Assembly (NCBI GenBank): GCA_023621895.1
Contig: JAMOAF010000650.1
Location: 1-11,065 of the forward strand
Reading direction: 5' to 3'
Source of the DNA: Planctomycetota bacterium
GTDB taxonomy: Bacteria > Planctomycetota > Planctomycetia > Pirellulales > Thermoguttaceae
Length of the DNA stretch: 11,065 bases
Shown: positions 1 to 7,700 of the stretch, in pieces
Layout: every line of letters starts with the position of its first letter
Position numbering within the stretch: the stretch's first letter is position 1
The notes under the pieces: model-generated
The model's input: the letters and a program-made list of their open reading frames with translations, nothing else
Databases searched by the model: none
Told to the model about the DNA's origin: nothing
Translations under genes and position numbers: made by a program

Positions 1-413
1 AGTTGGACTACCTGCGCTACATGCTCTCGACGTATCCCAACTTGAACATCGACCTGGCCACCACGCCGGTCTTCCTGCACGCGGTGGGGCGCGACAACCT
101 TCGGGAGTTCATGATCGAGTATGCCGACCGGATCCTCTTCGGGACCGACATGGCCGACGCCTGGTTCGTCCCAGTGCTCGACAAGAAGTTCCCTGACGTT
201 CGCGACAAGGCGCCGCAGTACCAGCGGTATTTCGAGTTCCTGGAGACGGATAAGGAGCTGCCCAGCGGCATCGACGACGAGCGGAAAATGCGAGGCTTGG
301 CGCTGCCGCTGGACGTGCTGGAGAAGATCTATTTCCGCAATGCGATGCGGATCTACCCGCACATCAAGGACACCTTGACCCGGCTGGGCTATTTCGGCAA
401 GGACAAGCCGTAG
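1..413 (+). CDS. Amidohydrolase family 2 (PF04909-like), C-terminal part, 5' end outside window
   Basis: This is the last 136 or so residues of a metal-dependent amidohydrolase of the TIM-barrel superfamily; the frame is open to the left edge, so the first visible codon (TTG at 3) is not a proven start. What shows the family is the order YPNLNIDLATTP, then a helix, then DRILFGTDMAD (the conserved late-barrel GTD whose Asp is typically metal-binding or catalytic), then the closing signature IYFRNAMRIYP near the C-terminus, as in PF04909 proteins. The stop is TAG at 411-413. No export signal can be judged because the N-terminus is missing. The substrate cannot be told: the family covers decarboxylases, lactonases and hydrolases, and in Planctomycetota such genes often sit in sugar or aromatic degradation loci. 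It converges on the DegT fragment 56 bases downstream. Confidence 0.85.
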   Translation, partial: LDYLRYMLSTYPNLNIDLATTPVFLHAVGRDNLREFMIEYADRILFGTDMADAWFVPVLDKKFPDVRDKAPQYQRYFEFLETDKELPSGIDDERKMRGLALPLDVLEKIYFRNAMRIYPHIKDTLTRLGYFGKDKP

Positions 414-469
414 GAGAAGCAAGGAGTCCAACTTCCCACCCCTAACGCCACGGGAGCGGGTAACGCAAC

Positions 470-1273
470 TCAGCCCAGGCCTATTCCCCGGTACACTTTG
501 CGGATCGCCCGGATCACGTCCTGGACGTCTTCGTCGGTGTAGCGCGGGCCAATGCTCACGCCGCCGAAACGGCCGATGATGTCGATCGTCCGAGGGCACG
601 ACTCGGGGCCGTAGGCAATCTCCTTGCCGTGCGGAGTGGTGAAGGAAGGCCACTGGCGATGGATCGTCGCTTTGCTGGCGATCCGCGCGTCGGCCCGCAG
701 GATCACCGATCCGCCGGCTCCGGCGACACTGACTCCTTCGGCGCGCATGACGCGGAGGGACCGGTCGCGGCGCTCGCGAGTGCCGCAGTCGAGAAAGACC
801 GTCGTGCCCAGATCGCCTTCGACGTCGGCCGACTTGCGCAGCTTCAGGCCGGGCAGATCGGCGATGCCCTCGCGGACCGTCTTGGCGTTATCGCGGAGCG
901 CCTGGCAGATGGTGTCGAGCTTCTGGACCTGCCCCTTCATCACGGCGCCGGTGAATTCGTTCATGCGGAGGTTGCAGGAGGCGAAGGCGCCGAGCACGCC
1001 TTGGCCGACCGTGGCATTGAACGACCGGCTCACGATGCCGACGTCGTGGAAGCGGAACGCCCGCTCGTAGAGCACCGGGTCGCTGGTGGTCACGGCGTCG
1101 CCTTCACCGGCGGTGATCGTTTTGCCGATCTGGAAGCTATTGCTGCCGAGGTCGCCGATCGAGCCGACGATCCGGCCAGAGTCCGCCTTCGCGCTCAGGT
1201 GCACGCGCTGGGCCGCCTTCCGTGGAAGCAAGTTCTCCTCCCACAGTTCCGTCGCCCGACCCGACGGGCGTTG
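470..1273 (-). pseudogene. DegT/DnrJ/EryC1/StrS-type PLP aminotransferase, C-terminal fragment
   Basis: The minus-strand frame is open from a TGA at 1276-1274 to the stop at 472-470. It encodes the C-terminal part of a fold-type I PLP aminotransferase used in amino-sugar or sugar-nucleotide metabolism. Visible hallmarks are GRIVGSIGDLGSNSFQIGK followed by TITAGEG, with the presumed PLP-binding lysine at codon 1123-1121. Later come the small-domain segments GGSVILRADARIASKAT, HRQWPSFTTP and a C-terminal YTDEDVQDVIRAIRKVYR helix. Intact members have around 400 residues; here the N-terminal cofactor and substrate-binding half is absent. The usual GEGGAV motif reads GEGDAV. Just upstream, a neighbouring frame reads LIDNARRV and the gene frame reads ATELWEENLLPRK, so a one-base shift in the G runs near 1255 is possible. 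No plausible ATG or ribosome site exists at the 5' end, hence the pseudogene call. Confidence 0.7.
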
Positions 1274-1288
1274 TCAATCAAAGAAACC

Positions 1289-1305
1289 GGCGGACAGTGG
1301 CCGCC
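1289..1305. repeat. Short GGCGG/CCGCC inverted repeat at the DegT breakpoint
   Basis: GGCGG at 1289-1293 and CCGCC at 1301-1305 form a perfect 5-base inverted repeat around a 7-base spacer. It lies directly upstream of the point where DegT homology stops and before the start of the propeller gene. In GC-rich DNA such repeats arise by chance. It could be an operator, the end of a lost element, or nothing. Confidence 0.25.
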
Positions 1306-1374
1306 CGAACGACGGCTTGGTAACATGGTGCGCGATCTGAACCCGGAGTCACCGGTTCTGAAGAGGTCTGGCCC

Positions 1375-1379
1375 GGGAG
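1375..1379 (+). promoter_or_regulatory. Ribosome binding site deciding the start of the propeller/LamG gene
   Basis: GGGAG lies 8 bases before the ATG at 1388. The same frame is open far upstream (back to 629) and has another ATG at 1325. The 1388 ATG is preferred because of this site and because it puts a basic stretch and a hydrophobic export core at the N-terminus. Confidence 0.55.
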
Positions 1380-1387
1380 TGGCTGCA

Positions 1388-3058
1388 ATGCAATCGAGCG
1401 GGTGGCGAGGTCGACGTCGCGAGACCTGGGCGAGGTATCCATGCGTCCTGGGCTGGATCGTCGGCTTGCTTGGGCTGGCGAACGTCGCGGTGCCAGCCCT
1501 TGGCGCCGAACTGGTCCAACTCACGACGGGCCCGGGCAATGACACCGAAGCCGCCTGGTCGCCCGACGGTCAGCGGATCGTGTTTCAAACGGATCGCGAC
1601 GGCACGCTCGACCTGCATATCCTCGATCTGGCGACCAAGGCCCGCACGCCGCTGGCCGCCGGGCTGGGCCACGCCGCTTTCCCTGCCTGGTCGCCCGACG
1701 GCAAATGGGTCGTCTACAGCTACGCCTGTTTCACGAAGACGGCCCTGGAAGGACAAGAAGACGGCTATAACGTCTTCCTGATTCCTGCCACGGGAGGTCC
1801 GCCGCGGCGTCTCACGCAAGGGCGGTACCGCGACTACTGTCCGGCGTTTCTGGCCGACGGAAAGACCATTTGGTTTTCGTCCGACCGCGGCGTCAAGGAC
1901 AAGAGCAATGCGGTGAGCTTGCATGCGGTATCGGTCGATGGAGGCGAACCGAAGGTCGTGCTCCGCCGAGAGGGGAGCGACCGCGCCGCGGTGCAGGCAA
2001 GCTTTTCGCCCGACGGGCGGTCGTTTGCCTATGGCACGATCTCCGGCTTCCGCGACAATTGGCGTATCGTCCTGGCGCGTGTCGATCGCCCGGCGGACGG
2101 TTATGTCCTCACCGAGGCGCAGGGCTGCTTCTACGGCCCGCGCTGGAGCCCAGTGGGGACCGTACTGGCCTGCACCGGTTTTCGTCTCGGAGATCCGGGC
2201 TGGGGAGTCTGGTTGTTCGATGCTCAAACCGGCCGGCGCGCACGGCTGGATTCGGGTCAGGGACAATCTCGGAGCCCGGCGTGGTCTCCCGACGGCCGAC
2301 GCCTGGTGCTGGAGAACAACCGCTCGGGAACGTACAAGCTCTACTGTCTCCAGACGCCCGAGCTGCCAGAGGCACCGCCGGCAAGCACCTCGCCCGGGGA
2401 CCGCAGCCAGGTCTTGCACTACTGTTTTGCGAAGCGGACGGATACGGCGATCGCCGATTCCAGCCCGCGAAGCAACCACGGGCACATTCGCGGCACGCCG
2501 ATCTGGCAGGAAGGTGCCATCCGTTTCGGGCCGCCCGGAGCCTCGATCGCGATTCCCAACGCCAAGGGATTCGACTTCGGCAACGGAGCCTTTGCCGTCC
2601 GCGCCGTGGTCAAGGCACCCGAGCAACCTCAGTTCGCGATGATCGCGATGGGCGAGTATCCCGGCAACCGCCTTGGCTGGCAGCTCTACATCGCCGACGA
2701 TGGCCGGGCGTGGTTCAACTCGCGAACCACCGAGCTGGCCTACCGTGGCGCGCGATCCGACGAGCCCCTGCCCACGCGCCGGTCCGTGACCTTGACCGGC
2801 ATCCGCGACGCCGTGGGAAACGCCCGGCTGTACGTGGACGGCAGCTTGCAGCAGGCGGCAGCCTCGGGTGCGCTCTGCGTCTATGGCCCTCCGGTCCAGG
2901 TGCGGATCGGCACGCAATACAACGGGACCGCTCCGCTGCTGGGATGGCTGTACGACATCGCGGTCTACAGTCGGGAGCTTTCGGCCGAAGAAGCCCGCGG
3001 CGACTCGCTGGCGCGGTTCTGGGCGGAGCAGCCGTCAGCGCGCCCAAAGAAACCGTGA
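1388..3058 (+). CDS. Secreted TolB-like six-bladed propeller with C-terminal LamG-type domain
   Basis: The product has 556 residues. Residues 1-42 form an export signal: an arginine-rich n-region, a hydrophobic core (VLGWIVGLLGLANVAV) and a likely cut after ALGA. Six PD40-type repeats follow, with cores near residues 54, 98, 150, 203, 250 and 296, each of the form WSPDG or SPDGR followed by a beta strand and several with DRDG/DRG. Six repeats fit a TolB-type six-bladed propeller. From about residue 342 to 545 there is a concanavalin-like LamG domain: DSSPRSNHG, a jelly-roll with LYVDG, then WLYDIAVYSRELSAEEA, which is the typical ending of LamG_3-type domains. No enzyme motif is seen, so a binding or scaffold role outside the cytoplasm is inferred. 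It is followed 16 bases later by the TIM-barrel gene, probably in one transcript. The stop is TGA 3056-3058. Confidence 0.8.
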   Translation: MQSSGWRGRRRETWARYPCVLGWIVGLLGLANVAVPALGAELVQLTTGPGNDTEAAWSPDGQRIVFQTDRDGTLDLHILDLATKARTPLAAGLGHAAFPAWSPDGKWVVYSYACFTKTALEGQEDGYNVFLIPATGGPPRRLTQGRYRDYCPAFLADGKTIWFSSDRGVKDKSNAVSLHAVSVDGGEPKVVLRREGSDRAAVQASFSPDGRSFAYGTISGFRDNWRIVLARVDRPADGYVLTEAQGCFYGPRWSPVGTVLACTGFRLGDPGWGVWLFDAQTGRRARLDSGQGQSRSPAWSPDGRRLVLENNRSGTYKLYCLQTPELPEAPPASTSPGDRSQVLHYCFAKRTDTAIADSSPRSNHGHIRGTPIWQEGAIRFGPPGASIAIPNAKGFDFGNGAFAVRAVVKAPEQPQFAMIAMGEYPGNRLGWQLYIADDGRAWFNSRTTELAYRGARSDEPLPTRRSVTLTGIRDAVGNARLYVDGSLQQAAASGALCVYGPPVQVRIGTQYNGTAPLLGWLYDIAVYSRELSAEEARGDSLARFWAEQPSARPKKP

Positions 3059-3063
3059 TACGA

Positions 3064-3068
3064 GGGAG
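3064..3068 (+). promoter_or_regulatory. Ribosome binding site of the TIM-barrel gene
   Basis: GGGAG lies 6 bases before the ATG at 3075 and only 3 bases before an ATG at 3072. The spacing favours 3075. The site sits in the 16-base gap after the upstream stop, which supports co-transcription. Confidence 0.6.
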
Positions 3069-3074
3069 ATCATG

Positions 3075-4295
3075 ATGCACCAATGGGTTGGTACCGTGAT
3101 CGTCATGGCCTACCTGGGGTTGGCCAGCCTGGCGTCGGCGAGCGATCCGCAGCGGTTCGAGGTGGCCGCCTGGGTCGATCATTTCGACTTCGCCACGGTC
3201 TTCGACTCGGAGAAGGCCGAAGGTCTGTCCCAGATTCTGGACCACGTGCGAGAAACGGGAGCCACCACGATCCTCTGGCGCAACTGCGGCGGCTCCACCA
3301 TGCGGTACCAGAGCCGGATTGAGGCGCATCACCATGGCAGCCAACTCGACAAGCGGCGAATCGCCGAAAATCGGCCTGTATACGGCTGGGTCCGCTACGG
3401 CGAGACTCAGCCGGACATCATCGCCGAGGTGGTGCGGTTGTGCAGGCAGCGGGGCTTGCGCCCGGGAATCCACTGGCCCTTCGAAGAGACCCATTGGGCC
3501 GGATGGACGATCGGCCAGTTCAACCTCGAGCACCCACAATACTGGGGACAGACCGCGCAGGGCCAACCGTGGTGGGGACGGGTGAGCCTGGCCTATCCGG
3601 CGGTGATCCGCCACAAGTTGGCCCTGGTGGACGAGCTCGTCGAGCGCGGTGTGGAGGTGCTGTTCCTGGACTTCTCGCGTACCGGCGGGTGGGGGCCGGG
3701 CTACGAGTACGTCGAGCCGGTGGTGTCGGCCTACCGCGAGAAATTCGGCGAGGCGCCACCGACCGATCCGAAGGACCTGCGTTGGTGCCGGCATGTTTCC
3801 GAGTACGTCACCCGGTACCTTCGCCAGTTGCACGACCACTTGAAGGCCTCGGGACGTCCCGTAGAACTCGCGGTCGGCATCCCGGGCATCGCGCCGCTGG
3901 GCGATGAGCCGCTGGTGCGCTGCGGTGCCGATTGGCGCCGATGGGTCGAGGAACGACTCGTGGACACGCTGGTGATCAACCATGTCACGTGGGACAGGAA
4001 GGCGCCCTTGGAAAGCACCCAGGCCGCCTATCGCGAGGTGCTTTGCACGGTCGCGGGCCGGTGCCGTGTGTGGTGCCCCGTTCAGCAGTACAACTACAGT
4101 ACCTACGGGATACCCGCTTACCAAGAGGCGACAGGAAAGAAGCCCGAAGAACTGGCGGAGGCGCTGACCCGGCTAGCACACCAGGCGGGCGCCCATGGCA
4201 TCAGCCTGGAATGTGTCGACTACAACAATTACTCTCCCGCGGTGCGCGACGCATTGCGGCGACTGACCAGCGGTGCGTGCCGACAGGTGCGATGA
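3075..4295 (+). CDS. Secreted TIM-barrel glycosidase-like protein (GHL10-like)
   Basis: This is a 406-residue protein. Residues 1-21 are a Sec-type signal (hydrophobic VGTVIVMAYLGLASLA, likely cut after ASA). The rest looks like an alpha/beta barrel of the glycoside-hydrolase-like kind. Segments in order are FEVAAWVDHFDF, ETGATTILWRNCGG, VVRLCRQRGLRPGIHWPFEE, FNLEHPQYWG, VDELVERGVEVLFLDFSR (strand ending in Asp), a GGWGPGYEYVEPVVSAYREK segment, VELAVGIPGI, VDTLVINHVTWD and HGISLECVDYNNYSP. The LxPGIHW strand, the 'visiting Asp' strand FLDF and the YVEPVVSAYREKFGE helix resemble family-10-like glycosylhydrolases (PF02638 and relatives). I cannot assign catalytic residues with certainty or name a substrate. 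It is probably made together with the propeller/LamG protein just upstream. The stop is TGA 4293-4295. Confidence 0.75.
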   Translation: MHQWVGTVIVMAYLGLASLASASDPQRFEVAAWVDHFDFATVFDSEKAEGLSQILDHVRETGATTILWRNCGGSTMRYQSRIEAHHHGSQLDKRRIAENRPVYGWVRYGETQPDIIAEVVRLCRQRGLRPGIHWPFEETHWAGWTIGQFNLEHPQYWGQTAQGQPWWGRVSLAYPAVIRHKLALVDELVERGVEVLFLDFSRTGGWGPGYEYVEPVVSAYREKFGEAPPTDPKDLRWCRHVSEYVTRYLRQLHDHLKASGRPVELAVGIPGIAPLGDEPLVRCGADWRRWVEERLVDTLVINHVTWDRKAPLESTQAAYREVLCTVAGRCRVWCPVQQYNYSTYGIPAYQEATGKKPEELAEALTRLAHQAGAHGISLECVDYNNYSPAVRDALRRLTSGACRQVR

Positions 4296-4437
4296 CCGGC
4301 GGGCGAGCGTGCAGGGGCCGGCGAGTCACAACCGCAGGTCGTGAATCCCTGCGCCGGGATCGACTGGGAAAACGTGCGGGCGGCACCCAGGTCAGCACCG
4401 ACGTCTGGCACGACGTGCGCCGATTGATCCACGAGCG
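4296..4437. other. Unassigned stretch, possibly debris of a broken gene
   Basis: No intact gene is visible between the TIM-barrel stop and the oxidoreductase fragment. One + frame reads VVNPCAGIDWENV (about 4338-4376) and another reads STDVWHDVRRLIHERHGEE (about 4394-4453). The first is faintly like the opening of some PHP-domain phosphoesterases, but without the following His-rich motif this stays a guess. No hairpin terminator with a T run was seen for the + strand operon. Confidence 0.3.
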
Positions 4438-4741
4438 TCATGGAGAGGAGACGAACTGCCGCGCCGGCCGGCCGTACCACTCCTGGGCCCGCGCCGCGGA
4501 GCGCTCGCGACGCTGCTTCCACGGATCGCTGACGGCGGTGAATTCGACGTTCTGCTGCTTATCGTGAGGATGGACGCCACCCATGTGGGCCTGGTAGCCG
4601 CGTCCCCCGCAGCCGATGAGGCCCAGCGAGATACGCTCGTTCGCTCCCGCGACCTTGGCGTAGCTGGTGGCGGTCAGCGCTAAGGCGGCCCCCGGCCGAA
4701 GCGGTCTTCAAGAACTGGCGACGAGAAGCGGGAAAACTCAT
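4438..4741 (-). pseudogene. Gfo/Idh/MocA-family oxidoreductase, N-terminal fragment with frameshift
   Basis: The ATG at 4741 opens MSFPASRRQFLKTASAG, a twin-arginine (SRRQFLK) export signal typical of Planctomycetota and Lentisphaerota members of this family. The frame then breaks in a C5 run at 4689-4693 on the + strand. Removing one base restores the run-on reading LALTATSYAKVAGANERIS, then LGLIGCGGRGYQAHMGG with the GxGxxG NAD(P)-binding loop, then VEFTAVSDPWKQRR and EWYGRPARQF. A TGA follows at 4440-4438. Only about 100 of the usual 400 or more residues remain; the substrate-binding domain and the EKP motif are gone. These exported dehydrogenases act on sugars or polyols. The fragment keeps a strong ribosome site, so the start was once functional. 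The frameshift could be a sequencing error, but the truncation is independent of it. Confidence 0.75.
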
Positions 4742-4748
4742 GATTGTG

Positions 4749-4753
4749 CCTCC
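4749..4753 (-). promoter_or_regulatory. Ribosome binding site of the oxidoreductase fragment
   Basis: GGAGG on the minus strand with a 7-base spacer to the ATG at 4741. It fixes the start at the twin-arginine signal and shows that the 5' end of this broken gene is well preserved. Confidence 0.6.
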
Positions 4754-4798
4754 GATGGTGGTGGGAAACTCTTGTTTGGACAACGCCGAGAAGATGAT

Positions 4799-7700
4799 TC
4801 ATCGACTCCTGGCAACCTCAATCGATTCCGGCCATACGCCGTAGGTGCAGGCGGAAATCAAGGTCAGCCGGTGTCTTCCCTGGGGGAGACGTATTTTGGA
4901 AAGGACCGCCAGGCGGTTCCCCGCTCCCGCTTCCCAGTCTCCGATGTATTTGCCGTCCAGGAGAACCAGCCCGCGCATCGGCCACTCCATCCGGTATTGC
5001 TGCCGCGCAAGCGTCATCTGATATTCGCCATCTTCCTTGACGTCGAACGAATAGTTCACCCATTCGCCCGCTTCGCGAAGATTGAGTTTCTTCCGGCTCA
5101 GACCTTTCTCCGTTCCGGTCGGCATTCCGCCCGGGTTCTGTTTATAGCAGGCCACGTTCTGGCCACCTTCGTTGAAGCGGGCCGGATCGATTCTGCCCGG
5201 AACGCTCGGCGCGGTTCCCTGATACGGCGTGCCGCCGGTCATGTCGGCAATGACCGGAAATAGCTCCGTGGAAGCGACCTTTCCCGCGGCATCCTGGACG
5301 GCGACGCGGTACAGATGCGGATAACCGTCCATCACTGGTTTCTCTCCGGATCGCCCGGCGCTGTCCCAGGCGGTCTCGGCGTAATGTCCGCGGTCGATCG
5401 CCCAGTCGAAACGGTGCGGTGGAGTCGTTCTGTAATCGAGCAGGTTGCCGTTGTCGAAGAGATAGACCGCCGCAATCGGCGACTTGCTGCCGTCGGAAGG
5501 TTTCGCCTCGACGGCAAAGGCGAACCTGTCACCGGTCTTGACGACGGACTTTTCCGGCACGGCCATGAATCGGATCGAGGGATCGGACTGGCACGGATAC
5601 TCGTAGGCACGAACGTAGTCCACCAGGTATTCTTCCTTGTATTCCCCCGTGGCGAGGCCTCCGGACTCGCCGGCCTGTCCGCTTAGGCAGAGATAGAGCT
5701 TCGAGGTGCCGAAGCCATGATGCATCGCGTCGTAGGTGGCGGACGCATAGGGACTGTGCCGTGCGGACGCCTTGATCAGCTTGCCGTTGAGATAGTGGGA
5801 AACCTCGAACGGAGTCCACTTGCAGCCGATCACGTAGAAATCGTCGGGCGCCCCGGGCAATTCGAAGTGATAGCCGTAACTCCGGTGGTTCGGACCGTAG
5901 GTCACGTGCAGGTTGTTGGCGACGACGGGCTTACCGCCCCGGGTCGAATAATCCTCGAAGATATCCAATTCATATCCGCCGCCGACGCTCATGTTGCGTC
6001 CTTCGTCGAGCATCCAGAAGGCTGCCCACCAGCCGGGTTTTTTCGTAAAGCGGACCCGCGCCTCGTAGTAGCCGTAGCCGAAACGTTTCTGCGAATACAG
6101 ACCGACCGTCCGGCCCGTGAACGGGAATTTGCCGTTCGGCGTCTCTGTGAAGTCGCAGCCGATATGCAGCAGACCGTCCTTCAGCCAAGCCTGATCGCGG
6201 TTCTTCGGGGCCGGATCCCACGGCGAGTTCATCCAGTTCTTTTCCCAGTCGACCTGCGTGCCGTTGAACTCGTCGCTCCAGGCCAGTTTCCATCCGGCCT
6301 TCACGGGATCGAACGCCTGGTCCAGCTCGACTTTGAACGGAACGCCGGTGCTCTTGACCTCACGCTTGGCCAGCCCGGTGAAGTATTCGTCGACGGTCAC
6401 CCTCGGGCCGTGAATCTCGATTCCGGTGTCAAAGGTGCCTATGTCGGAGAGGTCCACTTTTCCGCTCAGCGCACGCAATTTGCTGTCCTGAAGACTGGCG
6501 GCATTCACAAAGTATTCCGAAACGCTCACCGCCAGAGTGAAGTCGGCTGGCAGGGCCGCGGCGGGAAAGACGGTCGACTTGAGCGTATCCAAGCCGTTCT
6601 TCACCGCCATGGTGAAGTCGGACTTGTCGTCCGGACGGGAAAGCGACAGCGACAAGTTCTTGCCGATTCGGAACATCACCTCGCCCGCGCCGTCGATCTT
6701 GTGAATCCGGATGCCCGTCGCGAACAGATTGTCGCCGCCCTTGGCGGGCATCGCCCAACTTCGTCTGTTGAAGGCGATCACCGAACTGGGTCCGTAGACT
6801 GCCTGTCCGCCATATTCCTGAATGCCGTCGGTGAGAATCCCCCGGATGAGCTTCGGGGAACAGGGCCGCTGGCCGGGCTGTTCATAGTCGTCGCGGAGGA
6901 AGGCTTCGGTCACAGTCACCACGGAAGACAGATTGCGCAGATCCTCCGCGCCGCCGAGTGATATGACCGGATTGGCCCCGCTTCCGCTCTGAAACCGGAT
7001 CGCGACGATGTTCTCCCCTTCCTGGAGGCGAACCGTCGCCGTGTGTCGGCTGAAATGCGGCGAGTCGCCCGCCCCGTCGCCCGACTCCAGCGTGTCGATC
7101 ACGAGTTTCCCGTTGACATAGACCGCCATGAAGTCATCCGCGCTCGCGCCGATCGTGTATTCGGCGGCAGCGGTCGATTCGATGACGCCGTAAAGCCAGG
7201 CCGTGTTCCGCAGCTTGGGCTCACGGAAGAACGAAGCGAAGGCAATCCGGTTGTTATTGAGCGGCACCTCTTTTCCCGTGATCCCCGCGAGCTTCTCCGG
7301 AATCGCATTCAGCGGGGCCTTCAGGCCGGCGGGCACGGGCGCGAACACTCTCCAATTCCGCGGGAAACGGCAATCGCCGGCGAAGTCTCCCTTCTCGACG
7401 GAGAGGCTCGTGTCCTTGATGAAGAGTTCGCTGCCCTGGTCGGCGCCGAACGTGGGCGTGGCGGCTGCGGTGATTTTTTTCCCGCAATTCTCCGCCAGGA
7501 CGGAAAACGTGACGCGGCGCCACTCGGTCGGCAACGTCTTCTTCACACTTGAGTGGGCAACGCCGATCCACCGGCCTTCCGCGTCGAAATTCTGAAGCTG
7601 AAAGAACATTTCTCCCCTGCCCCGAACCATTGCCATGAAGTTTACGGTATCCCCGGCCCTGGCCGGAATCTGTTTGCCGCAGCGCATGCCGAAGCCATAT

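Noticed and set aside
413..470. Possible bidirectional terminator between the convergent amidohydrolase and DegT fragment
   Set aside because: No stable stem with a T run could be found in these 57 bases.
629..1387. Upstream extension of the propeller/LamG frame, giving an 809-residue reading
   Set aside because: It runs antisense through the DegT fragment, shows no domain, and would place the export signal in the middle of the protein. The ATG at 1388 with GGGAG is better.
1349..2917. 522-residue open frame on the minus strand
   Set aside because: It mirrors the propeller/LamG gene, is arginine and glycine rich, and has no recognisable motif. It is a GC-driven shadow frame.
2715..4124. 469-residue open frame on the minus strand
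   Set aside because: Antisense shadow of the LamG end and the TIM-barrel gene, without family features.
5717..6961. 414-residue open frame on the + strand inside the GH16 gene
   Set aside because: Antisense to a gene with an intact catalytic motif; the translation has no coherent motif.
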